The position numbers and the translations under genes were made by a program. Below are positions 44,944 to 55,254 of a stretch of 64,000 bases of DNA, piece by piece (within the stretch, counting starts at the first letter, position 1; every line of letters begins with the position of its first letter). Under the pieces are notes generated by a model that saw only the letters and a list, made by a program, of their open reading frames with translations, was not told the origin of the DNA and ran no database searches. This DNA is from Cladophialophora immunda (Eukaryota > Ascomycota > Eurotiomycetes > Chaetothyriales > Herpotrichiellaceae), in the NCBI RefSeq assembly GCF_000835495.1, contig NW_015622546.1, positions 3,900,955-3,964,954 on the forward strand, read 5' to 3'.

Positions 44944-47183
44944 ATGGCTTCCTCTTTCGATACCGCTGAGGTGGCGTCAGCTCTTGCTGATATCACGCCA
45001 GCCAACGGTGTCGAGCCAACTACTGGTCCCCCTAAGAACGAGGAGGCCATCAAGCTTGCTCGCGAATCTGGCTGGGTTGAGCCTAAAGCGAACAATTACA
45101 CCTCTCGTGCCCCGACCACAGTCCTCAACAGCGACCAAGTTCAGGTGGAAGCTGCAGCCGAAGAAGAAGCTGGCGCTGAGGATCTTGCCGTCAGTCAGCA
45201 TGCAACCAGTAACTGGTCCCACGACGCAGCAAAGTACGAATGGAAGGAAGAGTACGGGGATGTTGGCCCACGCGACGAGAGACTTGAGAAGGATCTCTTC
45301 CGTGGCGAGCACATCAACCGTGCCGGCATCAAATTCGAAAAGTAAGTAAAGCCTCGCCGTATAATGAGCTGCAAGCTGATTATTCTTAGTCTTACTGCTG
45401 TCAAAGTCACAGTTGAATCCGAGACTCGTGTCAATCCTGTCTCCAGCGTGAGTCCATTCTATCCCCCTTAAGTTCCAAATCTTACCTCTGTTTAGTTTAA
45501 GGACGCTGGCTTACACCCAGTCATCCTCGAAAACATTGAGCTCTGTGGCTACCGTCATACGACCCCAATCCAAGCTTACACTATTCCTGCGGTGTTGACA
45601 GGTCATGATATGATTGGCATTGCTCAGACTGGTAGGCTTCGTCCTCGTCTGCGGATACTTCGTGCACCTTCAAATTAACAAATAACACTATAGGGTCTGG
45701 CAAAACCGCAGCCTTTCTGATCCCAACCATCTCCAAGTTGATGGGTAAAGTCAAGAAGTTAGCAGCGCCTCGCCCGAATATTGGCCAGGGGTTCGATCCT
45801 ACTCGTGATCGAGTCCGAGCCGAACCATTGATCCTCATTGTGGCTCCGACTCGCGAATTGTGCTGTCAAATCTTCGATGAAGCCCGTCGGCTTTGCTATC
45901 GCTCGATGCTTCGTCCGTGTGTCGCTTATGGCGGTGCTCCGATTCGAGACCAGGCCGCTCAACTTCAACGCGGTTGTGATTTACTTGTCGCGTCTCCTGG
46001 CCGTCTCCTCGATTTTATGGGCCGTCCTGAACTTCTATCTTTGGCTCGTGTTCGCTACACTATCGTGGATGAAGCTGATGAGATGCTCCATGATGATTGG
46101 GGTGAGGAGATGTCAAAGATTATGGGTGGTGGAGGTAAGTACCTATCCGCGCACACCTATCCACGCACTACTTTGTATACTGACCTCGTTTAGATGCCAA
46201 TACTGATGGCGATCATCGTTACCTTCTCTTCAGTGCAACCTTCCCCAAGCGTGTCCGTAAGCTTGCGGCCAAATATCTTGCATCTGACTATGTCCACGTT
46301 AGCGTTGGCAGAACCGGAAGTGTCCATGTCAACGTTAAGCAGAACGTATGTTTGACTCCCTCAACAGTGAACACATGTTGTAACTAACTTATTTCAGATC
46401 ATGTGGTGCGACAAAGACAAGAAGATGAAGGCGCTCTATGACTTGCTCATTTCCATGCCGCCTTCACGTACCTTGATCTTCGTGAGATTCAAGAAGACCG
46501 CCGACTTTGTTGACGACTATCTCTTCAACTTGGGTCTCCCATCAACCTCTATCCACTCCGATCGCACTCAGAGTGAACGTGAGGATGCTTTGCGTTCGTT
46601 CAAAGGTGGCCAGACTCCTATTCTTGTGGCGACTGGAGTGACGGCTCGTGGTCTCGACGTCCGCAATGTCATGCATGTCATCAATTTTGATCTCCCGTCT
46701 GCAGACCATGATGGTAAGAACGAGTACGTTCATCGCATTGGTATGTCAGCCCGAACATGGTCCTTTTACCACGGCTAACCACAAATAGGTCGCACTGCTC
46801 GCATTGGCAACGAAGGTCTTGCTACTTCCTTCTACAATGAGGGCGACGAAGCTTTAGGTCCATTCCTTACCAAGATCCTACTCGAAACCAACCAGGATGT
46901 TCCTGATTTCCTTACACATTTCAAGCCAGAAGGTGATCTGAACTTTGACGAAGAGGAGGAGCCAGACTACGAGAACAATGCTGGTGCTACATCGGGTGAC
47001 GCTGGAGGTGATGCGTGGGGAACTGGTGACAACGCTGCTAGTGCCGGAGGCGATGCATGGGGTGCAGGTGGTGCCAACGCTGCCAGCGATGCCTGGGGCT
47101 CGGCTGCCGGAACTGATGCAACTGCCAATGGTAACTGGACTGCTTCCAGCGATGCTGAAGTCGATGCCGGCGGAGCTTGGTGA
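44944..47183 (+). CDS. DEAD-box RNA helicase, DED1/DDX3/Vasa-like, divergent
   Basis: Seven exons, 44944-45341, 45390-45447, 45496-45631, 45694-46134, 46194-46345, 46398-46740 and 46789-47183, give 640 aa. The N-terminus has EEAIKLARESGWVEPKANNY instead of an RGG-rich tail. The core has a Q-like motif (GYRHTTPIQAYTIP), Walker A AQTGSGKT, Ia PTRELCCQIF, Ib ASPGRL, DEAD box VDEADEML, SAT, and motif VI HRIGRTARIG completed by the last splice. Motif V reads VATGVTARGLDV. The region matches Ded1/DDX3 in length and in FRGEHINRAGIKFENLTAVK. Several motifs differ from the consensus (Ib, V, VI), so it may be a Ded1 paralogue. The C-terminal tail repeats DAWG three times in Gly/Ala/Asn-rich sequence. 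Expected role: ATP-dependent RNA remodelling, probably in translation or RNP granules. Confidence 0.92.
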
Positions 47184-47972
47184 ACTGGATTCATGGTGAA
47201 CAACCGCATTGTCCGCTGACAGTTGTGGCCGCTTTCGCCTTCGCGATCCCCTGGAATTGGATGGATGCTTCAGCTCGGTGTCGGTATTTCAAGAAAAAAT
47301 AACAAGCTACGGCAGTTCATATGGGACTGTTGAAATGGTCTCTGGAGGCACAAGGATGGCTTCCATATCGAAAGGGACGAGTGAGTGGTTGAGCCTCATC
47401 AGCACGACCTTTCCACTCTGTGCTTTGTCGAACAAGATGGTGTGTCGCAAGTCCAGTTGTGCGAGGACTCGGCTTGGGTCTTCTGGCAACGAAATGCCCG
47501 AGACAGAGGCAGAGAAAGACAGAAACAGCTAGCTCTTGAATTCTCAAATGGATTCGATACATGGTCCACGATCCCATTGTCCTAGTGACCGTTGGTATCT
47601 TGCATCAACTTCGTGCCCCTTCCTTTGTCATGGCTGCCCAGAGTAGATGGACGTCCTGTGGTATCCTGCAACTGTCTCGAGACCAGCTGTAGTCACATCT
47701 TGGAAGCCTACTAACACCAAATGGGCACTTTGAGGCGAGCAGCCCGCCTCCACGAGAGGGGAATGGAGGAGTAGTGGTGCCTCGTATTGGTGTCAGCCGG
47801 CCTCGAACGGACCGGCAAGGCTTGCATATGAGAGGCCCGTGATACGATTGTCGCGAGAGCAGCAGAGACCAATCCGCAAAGGATAGCTGTTTAGGGTTAA
47901 TAGATCAAGGACTTTGGTACTCATCTAGGCAGGGAAATGCCATCCATGCTCTGAACTTATCCCCCATCTGGG

Positions 47973-48097
47973 CTTATCAGAAATCGAATGATGACCATTG
48001 CTCCTAACCACCAAGGTGCTGCCACCTGCTTATCAGTAGTGCGAGGAGGTAGCCACCAAGTGGTAGCCACAGCACCTGAGAAGCTGGATTCTTATCG
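47973..48097. promoter_or_regulatory. Cluster of three GATA-factor sites (CTTATCA/G)
   Basis: CTTATCA at 47973-47979 and 48029-48035, and CTTATCG at 48091-48097, are HGATAR sites on the minus strand, as bound by AreA/NIT2-type nitrogen regulators. They lie 1.3-1.4 kb upstream of an amino-acid-type permease. An inverted repeat AGGTGCTG (48014-48021) / CAGCACCT (48070-48077) flanks the middle site. Confidence 0.4.
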
Positions 48098-48183
48098 GAA
48101 ATGACAGTGTTGTGCAGATGGAGGGTCCGCAGAGATTGACATGCTGATCCATTTCGTTTGTTGAGCCATTTACACTCAATTAT

Positions 48184-48240
48184 CTTTTCCTTTTTTTTTC
48201 TCTTTTCGCCTTTTTTTTTTTTTCTTCCTCTTCTTCTCCA
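48184..48240 (+). repeat. Polypyrimidine tract with long T-runs
   Basis: Fifty-seven bases of almost pure C/T, including two T-runs of 9 and 13. It could be nucleosome-depleting promoter sequence. Confidence 0.7.
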
Positions 48241-48379
48241 TGTCCAAGTAATCTTGCCCTCGGACCGGGGGCACAACGTCAGGGGTGGAGATTTTGCAAC
48301 TTGAAGCGACGGCTGGAGATTTTTGAGGGGTTGAAGAAGTTTGTTTCTAGGTGGCTTGTGAGTGGGCTGTGGGTAGCAT

Positions 48380-48401
48380 CTAGGCGGGCTCTAGGCGGGC
48401 T
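48380..48401 (+). repeat. Perfect 11-bp tandem duplication (CTAGGCGGGCT x2)
   Basis: Two adjacent identical 11-mers. Function unknown. Confidence 0.7.
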
Positions 48402-49398
48402 CTCCTCATCCGTAGGCGCCTCTATCGAATCATCTGATGGTCCGGTGCCTGGAAGGCATCTCCATGCATTCTCCAGACCGGGCCTAATCGAAGGATTTTG
48501 GGTGGCACCCGGTGGGCAAGTGGCAGGTTAATTCAAGCCTCAGCCGAAGTAGCCCGTCTGATGGATCCTGTCGATTGCCACGTCCAGCAAAGACCGAGCA
48601 AAGCAGGCCCTTCTCCACCCCTCCAAAGGCAAAAGCCATGCAGAGTCCGGCTCCTCCCTGCTCAAGGTTGTCGCCCCATGCAGCTGGAAGCCCTAGTTAC
48701 GTAGAGAGACTCTTCTCGTGGCGGGCACCGCGATCCATCTCTCGTCCCTTTCGTCCACTCACATCCCACGCCATCGTGTTTGACAACTTCGTTCTGTCGA
48801 ATCTGCCCAATCGAACCGCCGCCCCCGGGTCTCTATCGAAGATTCTTCCTCCTCCATCCCCGGCGGGTCCCAGTTGGCATCATGGCTACCTCATCAGACC
48901 TCCACCGCCATCGCCGAGAGTCCCATGTCCTTGCACCAATGCTACGATGCGCAGATCAAGCCTCACCAGCGTCCTCGGCATCGCAGAAAGCTAGCCGCCT
49001 TCGCTCTTCCTTCTTGTTCCTCAGGCTTGTCTGAAACTCTCTGTTTCTTATTCTCTCCCTCTCTGTCCCAATAAACCGATCGACAGACTGTGCGCTGCGT
49101 TGTTCAGCGACCCATACCAGCTCGTAGTTGAACGTACCACTCGGGCCGTCACTCCTCTCAACCGCATCACCAACAAGCGGCACATGCAATCGATTTCCGA
49201 CGTGGATGAAAGAGTGACCTTTTATTGCACCTGTGTCAAACGGGTTGTTCGCTATCGCAAGTGGCGCTGAGCTGAAATCAGTCGTTGCGTTGCAAACATA
49301 CGCCAACACCCTGCTCTACAAATACAAGGATTCCCACTGGTCTCGAGCGAAGGACTGAACACAAAAGAGAACTCGGAAATATCACTCACTCCACGAAC

Positions 49399-51201
49399 AT
49401 GGCCAACAAAGAAGTAAACCTAGGCCCCATTGATGACGGCGAATTGCGCAGACACAGCGTTGGCACAGTTGAGATTCAAGATGCTCAAGGTCGGCGCAGG
49501 ACGGTTCAGTTGGACGAGCTGAATGCGGCCGACAGAGCTCTTGCCGAGCAGTTCGGATACAAGCCGGTATGTGGAATGCGGACTGCCGCCCTTGAGTAAC
49601 AAGAACGAGGCTGTTCTAACCACCCGACAGGTCTTCAAGCGCGAGTTCGGCTACCTCTCCACCTTCTCCTTCGCCGTCAGTATTTCCGGCCTCTTCGCGA
49701 CCACTGCTACCACGTTCATCTATCCGCTCGAAGCTGGTGGCTCCGCCTCGGTCGTGTGGTGCTGGCTGATCTCAGGTGCTGGATGTTTGTGCATTGCCTT
49801 TTCCGTCGCCGAGCTGGTCTCCGCCTATCCAACCTGTGGTGGCTTATACTACACGGTTTCTCGACTAGCCCCGAAGGAATGGGTCCCCTCCATCAGTTGG
49901 GTCGTCGGATGGATCAATCTCCTGGGACAGGTCGCCGGTGTTGCCTCGTCTGAGTACGGCTCGGCTCAACTTCTCCTAGCCGCAGTGTCTATCGGTCGCG
50001 ACTTTCAATGGTTTCCCACCACCAACCAGACGGTCGGAGTCATGGCCGCGTTAACGGTGCTCTGTGGGCTGGTCAACTCTCTTTCGACCTACTGGATGGA
50101 GAAAATGACCAAGACCTACGTCATTTACCACTTTGGGGTCCTGATTGCTTGTGCGGTTGCCCTCCTCGCGGTGACCGACAACAAGCACGATGCAAGCTAC
50201 GTTTTCACCCATGTGGAGGGAAGCGCCGGCTGGACCCCTATCGGATGGTCCTTCTTGTTTGGTTTCTTGTCAGTCTCGTGGACCATGACGGATTATGATG
50301 CCACGGCCCACATTACTGAGGAGTAAGTCATGCACACCCTTGCGATTTCCAGATGCGTACGCTGACCTCTTTCAGAATCAGCGAGCCCGAGATCAAAGCC
50401 CCGTGGGCTATTTCCCTTGCCATGATCTGCACCTACGTTCTCGGATGGCTTTTCAACATCGTGCTCTGCTTCTGCATGGGAGATGCCGCCGAAATCCTCG
50501 CCTCTCCGATCTATCAGCCCGTTGCTCAAATCTTCTACAATTCCTTGGGCAAGGGCGCCAGCATTTTCTTCACGGTTTCGGCCTTTCTCATTCTGCAATT
50601 CGTCTGCTGGACGGCAACGCAGGCGTTGGCACGGACTGTGTTTGCTTTCTCTCGCGATCGCCTGATTCCCTTCTCCAAGGTCTGGACCATCATCAATCGA
50701 TGGACCGGGACTCCACTTTACGCGGTGTGGATCAGCATCTTCTGGTGCATTGCCATCAACTTGATCGCTCTGGGCTCGTACATTGCGATTGCGGGCGTAT
50801 TTAACGTGTGCGCCATCGCTCTCGATTGGTCGTACGTCATTCCCATTTTCTGCAAGCTCGTCTTCAACAAGTTCGAGCCTGGGCCGTGGCATCTGGGTAA
50901 ATTCTCCTTCTTTGTGAACTTGTGGGCATGTACATGGACACTGTTTGTCTCCATCATCTTCCTCATGCCCACGATCCGACCGGTCACGGCAGACAACATG
51001 AACTACGCCATCGTCTTCTTGGCCTTCATCCTGTTGTGTGCCATGGTGTACTGGTACCTCCGCGGCAAGAGGTTCTACCACGGTCCTATTATTGAGGCGG
51101 AGATTCAGGACACGGAAGTGGACAGCTCCAGCTCCGCGATTGAGCAGGACGAAAAGAAGGGCGACCTTCGTGATCGAACTGCGACTGCTGATGTGGCCTG
51201 A
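49399..51201 (+). CDS. Amino acid / GABA / polyamine permease (APC superfamily)
   Basis: Three exons, 49399-49566, 49631-50322 and 50376-51201, give 561 aa. The cytosolic tail ends ADRALAEQFGYKP and continues across junction 1 into VFKREFGYLSTFSFAVSISG, the family's entry into the first span. Further blocks are FIYPLEAGGSASVVWCWLIS, SAYPTCGGLYYTVSRLAPKE, WINLLGQVAGVASSEYGSAQ, and MTDYDATAHITEEISEPEIK across junction 2. Then FAFSRDRLIPFSKVW and GTPLYAVWISIFWCIAIN follow. Twelve membrane spans are expected. This is the fungal group of Uga4/Tpo5-like transporters for GABA, choline or polyamines; the substrate is not readable. The acidic C-terminal tail (EAEIQDTEVDSSSSAIEQDE) may be regulatory. 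GATA sites far upstream would suit nitrogen control. Confidence 0.92.
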
Positions 51202-51752
51202 TTCAAGGGCTTGTGAGGGTTGATAGGGGAAAAGTTGCAGCCTGGGTACTCTGTCTCGCTTGTATGGAAATGGTCTTGGACAATGCGGGCTGGCTGGGAC
51301 GAGGCTTGTGCAGTCGGATGGGTATTGGTAATTTGTTTCCCATCTATTCAGCTGCCCCAGCAGCATATATCCTTGTTTTCTTTAGTTATGCATACCTACG
51401 TACGGCAATGATACCCTGAAAATTCCGAATTTGGTTCCGCTCGCAGACAATCTTTCCCTTTTTCAGTATTCCAAGAGGAGGAACACATGAGACCGTGGCC
51501 AGCTCGTTTTAGAGCATGTAGGGCCGAAGTTTTTCCCCGCGAGCGATCCCACGCCATTCGGAGCCTTGTTGTTACGTTGACCGTAAAAGAAGCATATTGT
51601 TCCTATCAACTCAACTCCACTTGCAGCGCAACACCGGCTGGTACCGAGTCCCTTGGTATTTTTCAACAGGATCTTGTCCTAGGAGGTAGTGGCACGTGGT
51701 GGTCATACCAGATAAGTTTCAATACTGTACCGTACAACTGTGCGCAGGTCGT

Positions 51753-51785
51753 GGTTGTTGTTGTTGTTGTTGCTGTCGTTGTTGT
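51753..51785 (+). repeat. GTT trinucleotide microsatellite
   Basis: About 11 units of GTT with two imperfect ones. Non-coding as far as I can tell. Confidence 0.75.
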
Positions 51786-52030
51786 CTTTCTCCCCTTTTC
51801 CTCCCCAGCCTTGCGCGCGCCCAACAAACTCCACTCCCTCACTCACTCGACCTCACTCGCTCATCTCATCCACTACCACCCCCTGAACCACTGCACCTCG
51901 TCGACTTGGCGCACGGCAGAGCCTTGGATTTTGCGCGGATTAGACCGCGAGCCACAGATGTTTGCCCATTGGAGCCCCCTTTGCGATCTTCCGTACCTCA
52001 GCTACTACAGCGAAAGGAAAATGGGGGGTC

Positions 52031-52103
52031 AAAAATAGCAAAAAAAAATAAGAAACAAAAAAAGCCAAATTCTTTCCCCCTTTTTTTTTGTTTTTTTGTT
52101 TTC
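52031..52103. repeat. Adjacent A-rich and T-rich tracts
   Basis: An A-rich run (52031-52063) is followed within ~10 bases by a T-rich run (about 52080-52103). The two halves could pair as an imperfect hairpin or act as a nucleosome-free element upstream of the BYS1-type gene. Confidence 0.6.
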
Positions 52104-52562
52104 AGGATCCATGGATCTCGTGCTCTTGACTCCTCGAGAACCTGGCTCTTTTTGAGCGCGACGATCAGATTCTTATGGATTCCACGCGAGACCTGAACTG
52201 ACAAGAGAGCCAGAGAGACCCTAAATCAGGAATGTGTTTACTCCACTCGTGTTCTTCGATTCTGGTTCTCTCTTCTTCCCCTTTTCGCGATCGTCGAGGC
52301 TCTCAGCCTTGCATTGCTGGGCGGAGCACCCATTTATTTACTCTTCCACGTTTTGCAAAAGCTTGCACGGGGGTAGACACCATTACACGGCCACGGCGTT
52401 GTTGAGGCCATGTACATCCACCCCCCACCCCAAGACTTTTCGTTGTCGAGTCGCACCCGCGAGCGAAAGGGAAGATGGACCACAGGAACGCCCTGGTCGC
52501 GCAATCCAGAGGAAGAAATGCCGATCAAAACTCTGCAACGAGACCGACCGAAGGCCAGGGAC

Positions 52563-52569
52563 TATAAAG
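52563..52569 (+). promoter_or_regulatory. TATA box (TATAAAG) of the BYS1-type gene
   Basis: A good TATA match 400 bp upstream of the BYS1-type ATG. It is followed by a C/T-rich then CAA-rich leader with no ATG until 52753, as in strongly expressed fungal genes. Confidence 0.5.
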
Positions 52570-52752
52570 AGAGCAGCAATCCATCCCCTGCCTTTGCTCG
52601 AGAGGCATTCTTCATCTTCATCTGCACCTTCACCTTCCCTCAACCCTCACCGTTGCCATCCAGGAACGCTTCAGCCTCAAATTGTCCTTACAAACACAAC
52701 CGGCAACACTCTCCCTCGCCTTCCCAAACGAACATCCACGCGGTGACGATTC

Positions 52753-52866
52753 ATGTTCACGCAAATCATCCAGTACATTTTGATGCCACTGTGGAGCGTC
52801 GGGGGCATTATTGGGTCAATCGTGGCTGCGGCAGGCGCCATTGTGAGCTCCTTGCACGTCTGTTAG
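52753..52866 (+). CDS. Possible upstream ORF / alternative first exon of the BYS1-type gene
   Basis: The first ATG after the TATA box opens 37 codons, then TAG. The peptide MFTQIIQYILMPLWSVGGII continues into a hydrophobic, Gly/Ala/Ile-rich stretch that looks like a membrane helix. A strong intron (donor GTGAGC at 52843, branch-like GCTAAC, acceptor CACAG at 52927) would remove the stop. It would join codon 30 in frame to STSFEDFIDTVAK and then the BYS1 signal-peptide methionine at 52967. So it may be a regulatory uORF in an unspliced leader, or a 43-residue N-terminal extension. Expression data would decide. Confidence 0.4.
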   Translation: MFTQIIQYILMPLWSVGGIIGSIVAAAGAIVSSLHVC

Positions 52867-52966
52867 TTCTTTCAAACAGAACACAATTGAAACACATGGT
52901 GGACGACAGGGAGGCTAACTCGCACAGTCAACGTCTTTTGAGGACTTCATCGACACCGTCGCCAAG

Positions 52967-53866
52967 ATGCGTTTCTTCTCGGTCGCAACCGCGGCCACCC
53001 TCGGCGTTGCCGCGATGAGCCTCCTCGCCTCGGCCCTGCCCACCTACCACGACGATGCGGGCATCAAACCGTCCGCGGAGGAGGACTCTGCCTTCGCATG
53101 CCACAGTGCCATGGAGCACGCGCCGGCAGCCCCTGCAAACAAGCAGTGGGAAGCAGAAGCCGGTGCGTCCGAAGGGCACTCCGAAACAACCACGCCAGAG
53201 GCCGCCGAACCAAAACCTGAAGAGGCAGACGAAGCCGCGGCGGCACCCGAGGACAGCGCCGGTACCGACCCCAGCGCGCCGGCTGAGTTTGGCGGGCGCG
53301 GTGATGGCTACTTGGGCCAATCCGTCGTGTACAACAACTGCCCCTTCATCGTGCACAGCAACATTGTGCACGGACCCCGTCCTGGGGTGGAGGGCCCGCC
53401 GGAGGAGATCTACTCCATCCTCCAACCCCAGGAGGGGCTGTCGCATCCTTTCGCCCACGACCCGCGCATGGGCGTCAGCTGGAAACTGTGGCGGACCGAT
53501 TCCGACAACACGGCGCCGGTCCAGTTCGAGTGGACCTGGCACGACTCCTTCCAGCGGACCTGGTACGATCTGAGCATGGTCAACGCTGGAGACGCCGGGT
53601 GGCTCGACGAAGACGCCCACCAGGGCGAAGCCATCATCGGCGACGAGGACGGCCTGGGCGCCTACGTCGGCGAGGTCGCCATCAAGCACGCCTTCAAGGA
53701 CGAGGGCATGACCTTGACCCCGGACGTCGTCGAGGGCAACTGTGTCCCCCTGCACTGTGCGCCCGGGGAGGAGTACTGTATGGCCTCGTACAATGTGCAC
53801 AACGACTGGGGACAGCAGCATGACTGTCGGGAGGCCGTCGACTTGACATTGACGTTGTGTGGTTGA
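52967..53866 (+). CDS. Secreted BYS1-domain (antigenic thaumatin-like) protein
   Basis: A 299-aa frame. MRFFSVATAATLGVAAMSLL is a textbook signal peptide with probable cleavage near ALP (about 22-24). An acidic Ala/Pro/Glu-rich linker covers about 40-105. The C-terminal domain (YLGQSVVYNNCPFIVHSNIV, EEIYSILQPQEGLSHPF, WKLWRTDSDNTAPVQFEWTW) and paired cysteines (GNCVPLHCAPGEEYCMAS, QQHDC, LTLCG) fit the BYS1 family, named for a Blastomyces yeast-phase-specific protein. It is an extracellular or wall protein of unknown biochemical role. The start at 52967 is chosen because it places the signal peptide first; an in-frame upstream exon could extend it (see 52753-52866). The gene is markedly GC-rich compared with its leader. 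Confidence 0.88.
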   Translation: MRFFSVATAATLGVAAMSLLASALPTYHDDAGIKPSAEEDSAFACHSAMEHAPAAPANKQWEAEAGASEGHSETTTPEAAEPKPEEADEAAAAPEDSAGTDPSAPAEFGGRGDGYLGQSVVYNNCPFIVHSNIVHGPRPGVEGPPEEIYSILQPQEGLSHPFAHDPRMGVSWKLWRTDSDNTAPVQFEWTWHDSFQRTWYDLSMVNAGDAGWLDEDAHQGEAIIGDEDGLGAYVGEVAIKHAFKDEGMTLTPDVVEGNCVPLHCAPGEEYCMASYNVHNDWGQQHDCREAVDLTLTLCG

Positions 53867-54355
53867 GGAAGGGGGACATGCGGTTGAGGAGCTGGCCAGG
53901 GGAGTCAGGGAGGGACTGGCATACAAATTGCTGTTTTGGTCTTTGCTTTGTTGGGTGCTTTGCACCCAGGGGCTTTTCTGAATTCTGTTGTTGTGCCGCG
54001 TGAGGTTCCGGGCGAAAGAGGCGTCTTGCTTCCACGACGGCGCTCGGCTGGATAGATCAAGGAGTTGGATAGACGGGATCTGGTTTTGTTGAACCCATAG
54101 ACTTTCATCGTAATAGAGCACACCGCCATCCATAGAATTGCAACGCTTGGCCTTTCCGCCCTTCAACCTAGGTGTTTTTCCATGCCGTAGTGCGCAGACA
54201 TTGATTGCCCAGAGCATCTCAGAGCCATTCACGCCTGGGGAATGAGATGGACGACTCTCTTCTCCAGCTACTGTAGCCAGTCCATGCAGCCAGCCAGCCG
54301 CCCGCTCGACACGAAACGGGGGGTCCGAGGGCGAATTTTTCCCTTCTGATCTCAC
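53867..54355. other. Convergent 3' spacer
   Basis: This lies between the BYS1-type gene (+) and the coiled-coil gene (-). Minus frames that continue through here are antisense to the BYS1 gene. No gene seen. Confidence 0.6.
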
Positions 54356-54982
54356 TCACATCTCCTTCCCACCGGCCAGTTTCTTGCGGAACACCTTCCT
54401 CTCCACCTCGCGGATCTTCTCCTTCTCCTCCATTTCGCGCTCGATCTCGCGCACCCGGGCCTCCCGCTCGTCGAGCTTCTGCTTCAGCAGCGCCGCCGTC
54501 TCCTCGCGCATGCGGGCTATCTCCTCCTTTTCCCTCTCGCCCAGCCCTCCCCCGCTGTTCGCCGCCGTAGCAAAAATCTGCGCCCGGAGCTTTCCGAACC
54601 CGTGCTTCGTCAGCTCGGCCTCCGTGAACGGCTGCAGGGTTATCGGGTTCGTGTTCGGCGCGCTGCTCGTCAGTGCGGCCTCGGGGACTTTCACCGACGG
54701 CAGGGACGGGTGGATTGGCGTGCTGCGTAAGGGCGAGTCGAGGGGGACTGGTCCGCCGGTCGTGGTGCTTGGGAGAGTAGATACTGGCGCAGACGCCGCG
54801 GTCATGGGCGCAGTGGGCGAAGTCATGACTGAGTCGCCCTCACCATCTTGCGCTGGTCGCGGGGCTGGTTCTGATGTTTGTCCCGCGGTGGTGTTGGAGG
54901 GTAGATCTGTGCTTCCGTCGACACTAGGGATAATTGCCTGCGCCAGGTCTGGCGACGGTACTTTCGGCGGATCTTCTGCCAT
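54356..54982 (-). CDS. Hypothetical protein with C-terminal coiled coil
   Basis: An intronless 208-aa frame starting MAEDPPKVPSPDLAQAIIPS. The first ~110 residues are Pro/Ser/Thr-rich and probably disordered. A short hydrophobic block, PITLQPFTEAELTKHGFGKL, precedes a highly charged helix from about 140 to the end (EREKEEIARMREETAALLKQ onward), with heptad-like spacing and alternating acidic and basic runs typical of a coiled coil. I do not recognise a named family. The strong composition and clean ATG support a real gene; its function is unknown. Confidence 0.7.
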   Translation of the reverse strand: MAEDPPKVPSPDLAQAIIPSVDGSTDLPSNTTAGQTSEPAPRPAQDGEGDSVMTSPTAPMTAASAPVSTLPSTTTGGPVPLDSPLRSTPIHPSLPSVKVPEAALTSSAPNTNPITLQPFTEAELTKHGFGKLRAQIFATAANSGGGLGEREKEEIARMREETAALLKQKLDEREARVREIEREMEEKEKIREVERKVFRKKLAGGKEM

Positions 54983-55254
54983 TTGGAAATCTCGCAGGCA
55001 ATGGACGTGCGAACACTTTGGGCGTTGTGGATGATTTCGAGGCTCGCATTCTCGTAACTACGCCTTTTGCCGCATATTTGAACGTACTAAGGTTTACGGT
55101 GGAGCATGAGAAGAAAATTGCACAACATTGAAAACGACAAGATTTGACTTCGATCAGAATGTGCTAATGGAATATCAAACGTCGTCCGTCCTGATGCCCT
55201 ACATTAATACTGCTCATTCAAGCAATAAACCAAGAATAAACAAGCGGTCGCAGG
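54983..55254. other. Intergenic spacer
   Basis: Upstream of the coiled-coil gene and 3' of the glyoxal oxidase remnant. Nothing seen. Confidence 0.6.

Larger units (their letters stand above)
47184..49398. other. Long intergenic region upstream of the permease, 2.2 kb
   Basis: No supported gene. Contents: a dyad with three GATA-type sites (47973-48097), a polypyrimidine tract (48184-48240), an 11-bp tandem duplication (48380-48401), and small open frames around 48512-49074 with no recognisable product. The last few hundred bases should be the permease promoter and leader. Confidence 0.5.
51202..52966. other. Long intergenic region and BYS1-type leader, 1.8 kb
   Basis: Permease 3' flank followed by the promoter and leader of the secreted-protein gene. 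It holds a GTT microsatellite, adjoining A- and T-rich tracts, a TATA box at 52563 and a likely intron at 52843-52927. Frames at 51487-52746 are low-complexity and unsupported. Confidence 0.55.

Noticed and set aside
52928..54355. 475-codon minus-strand frame opposite the BYS1-type gene
   Set aside because: Antisense to GC-rich coding sequence; the translation is repetitive and matches no family, whereas the plus strand has a clear signal peptide and domain.
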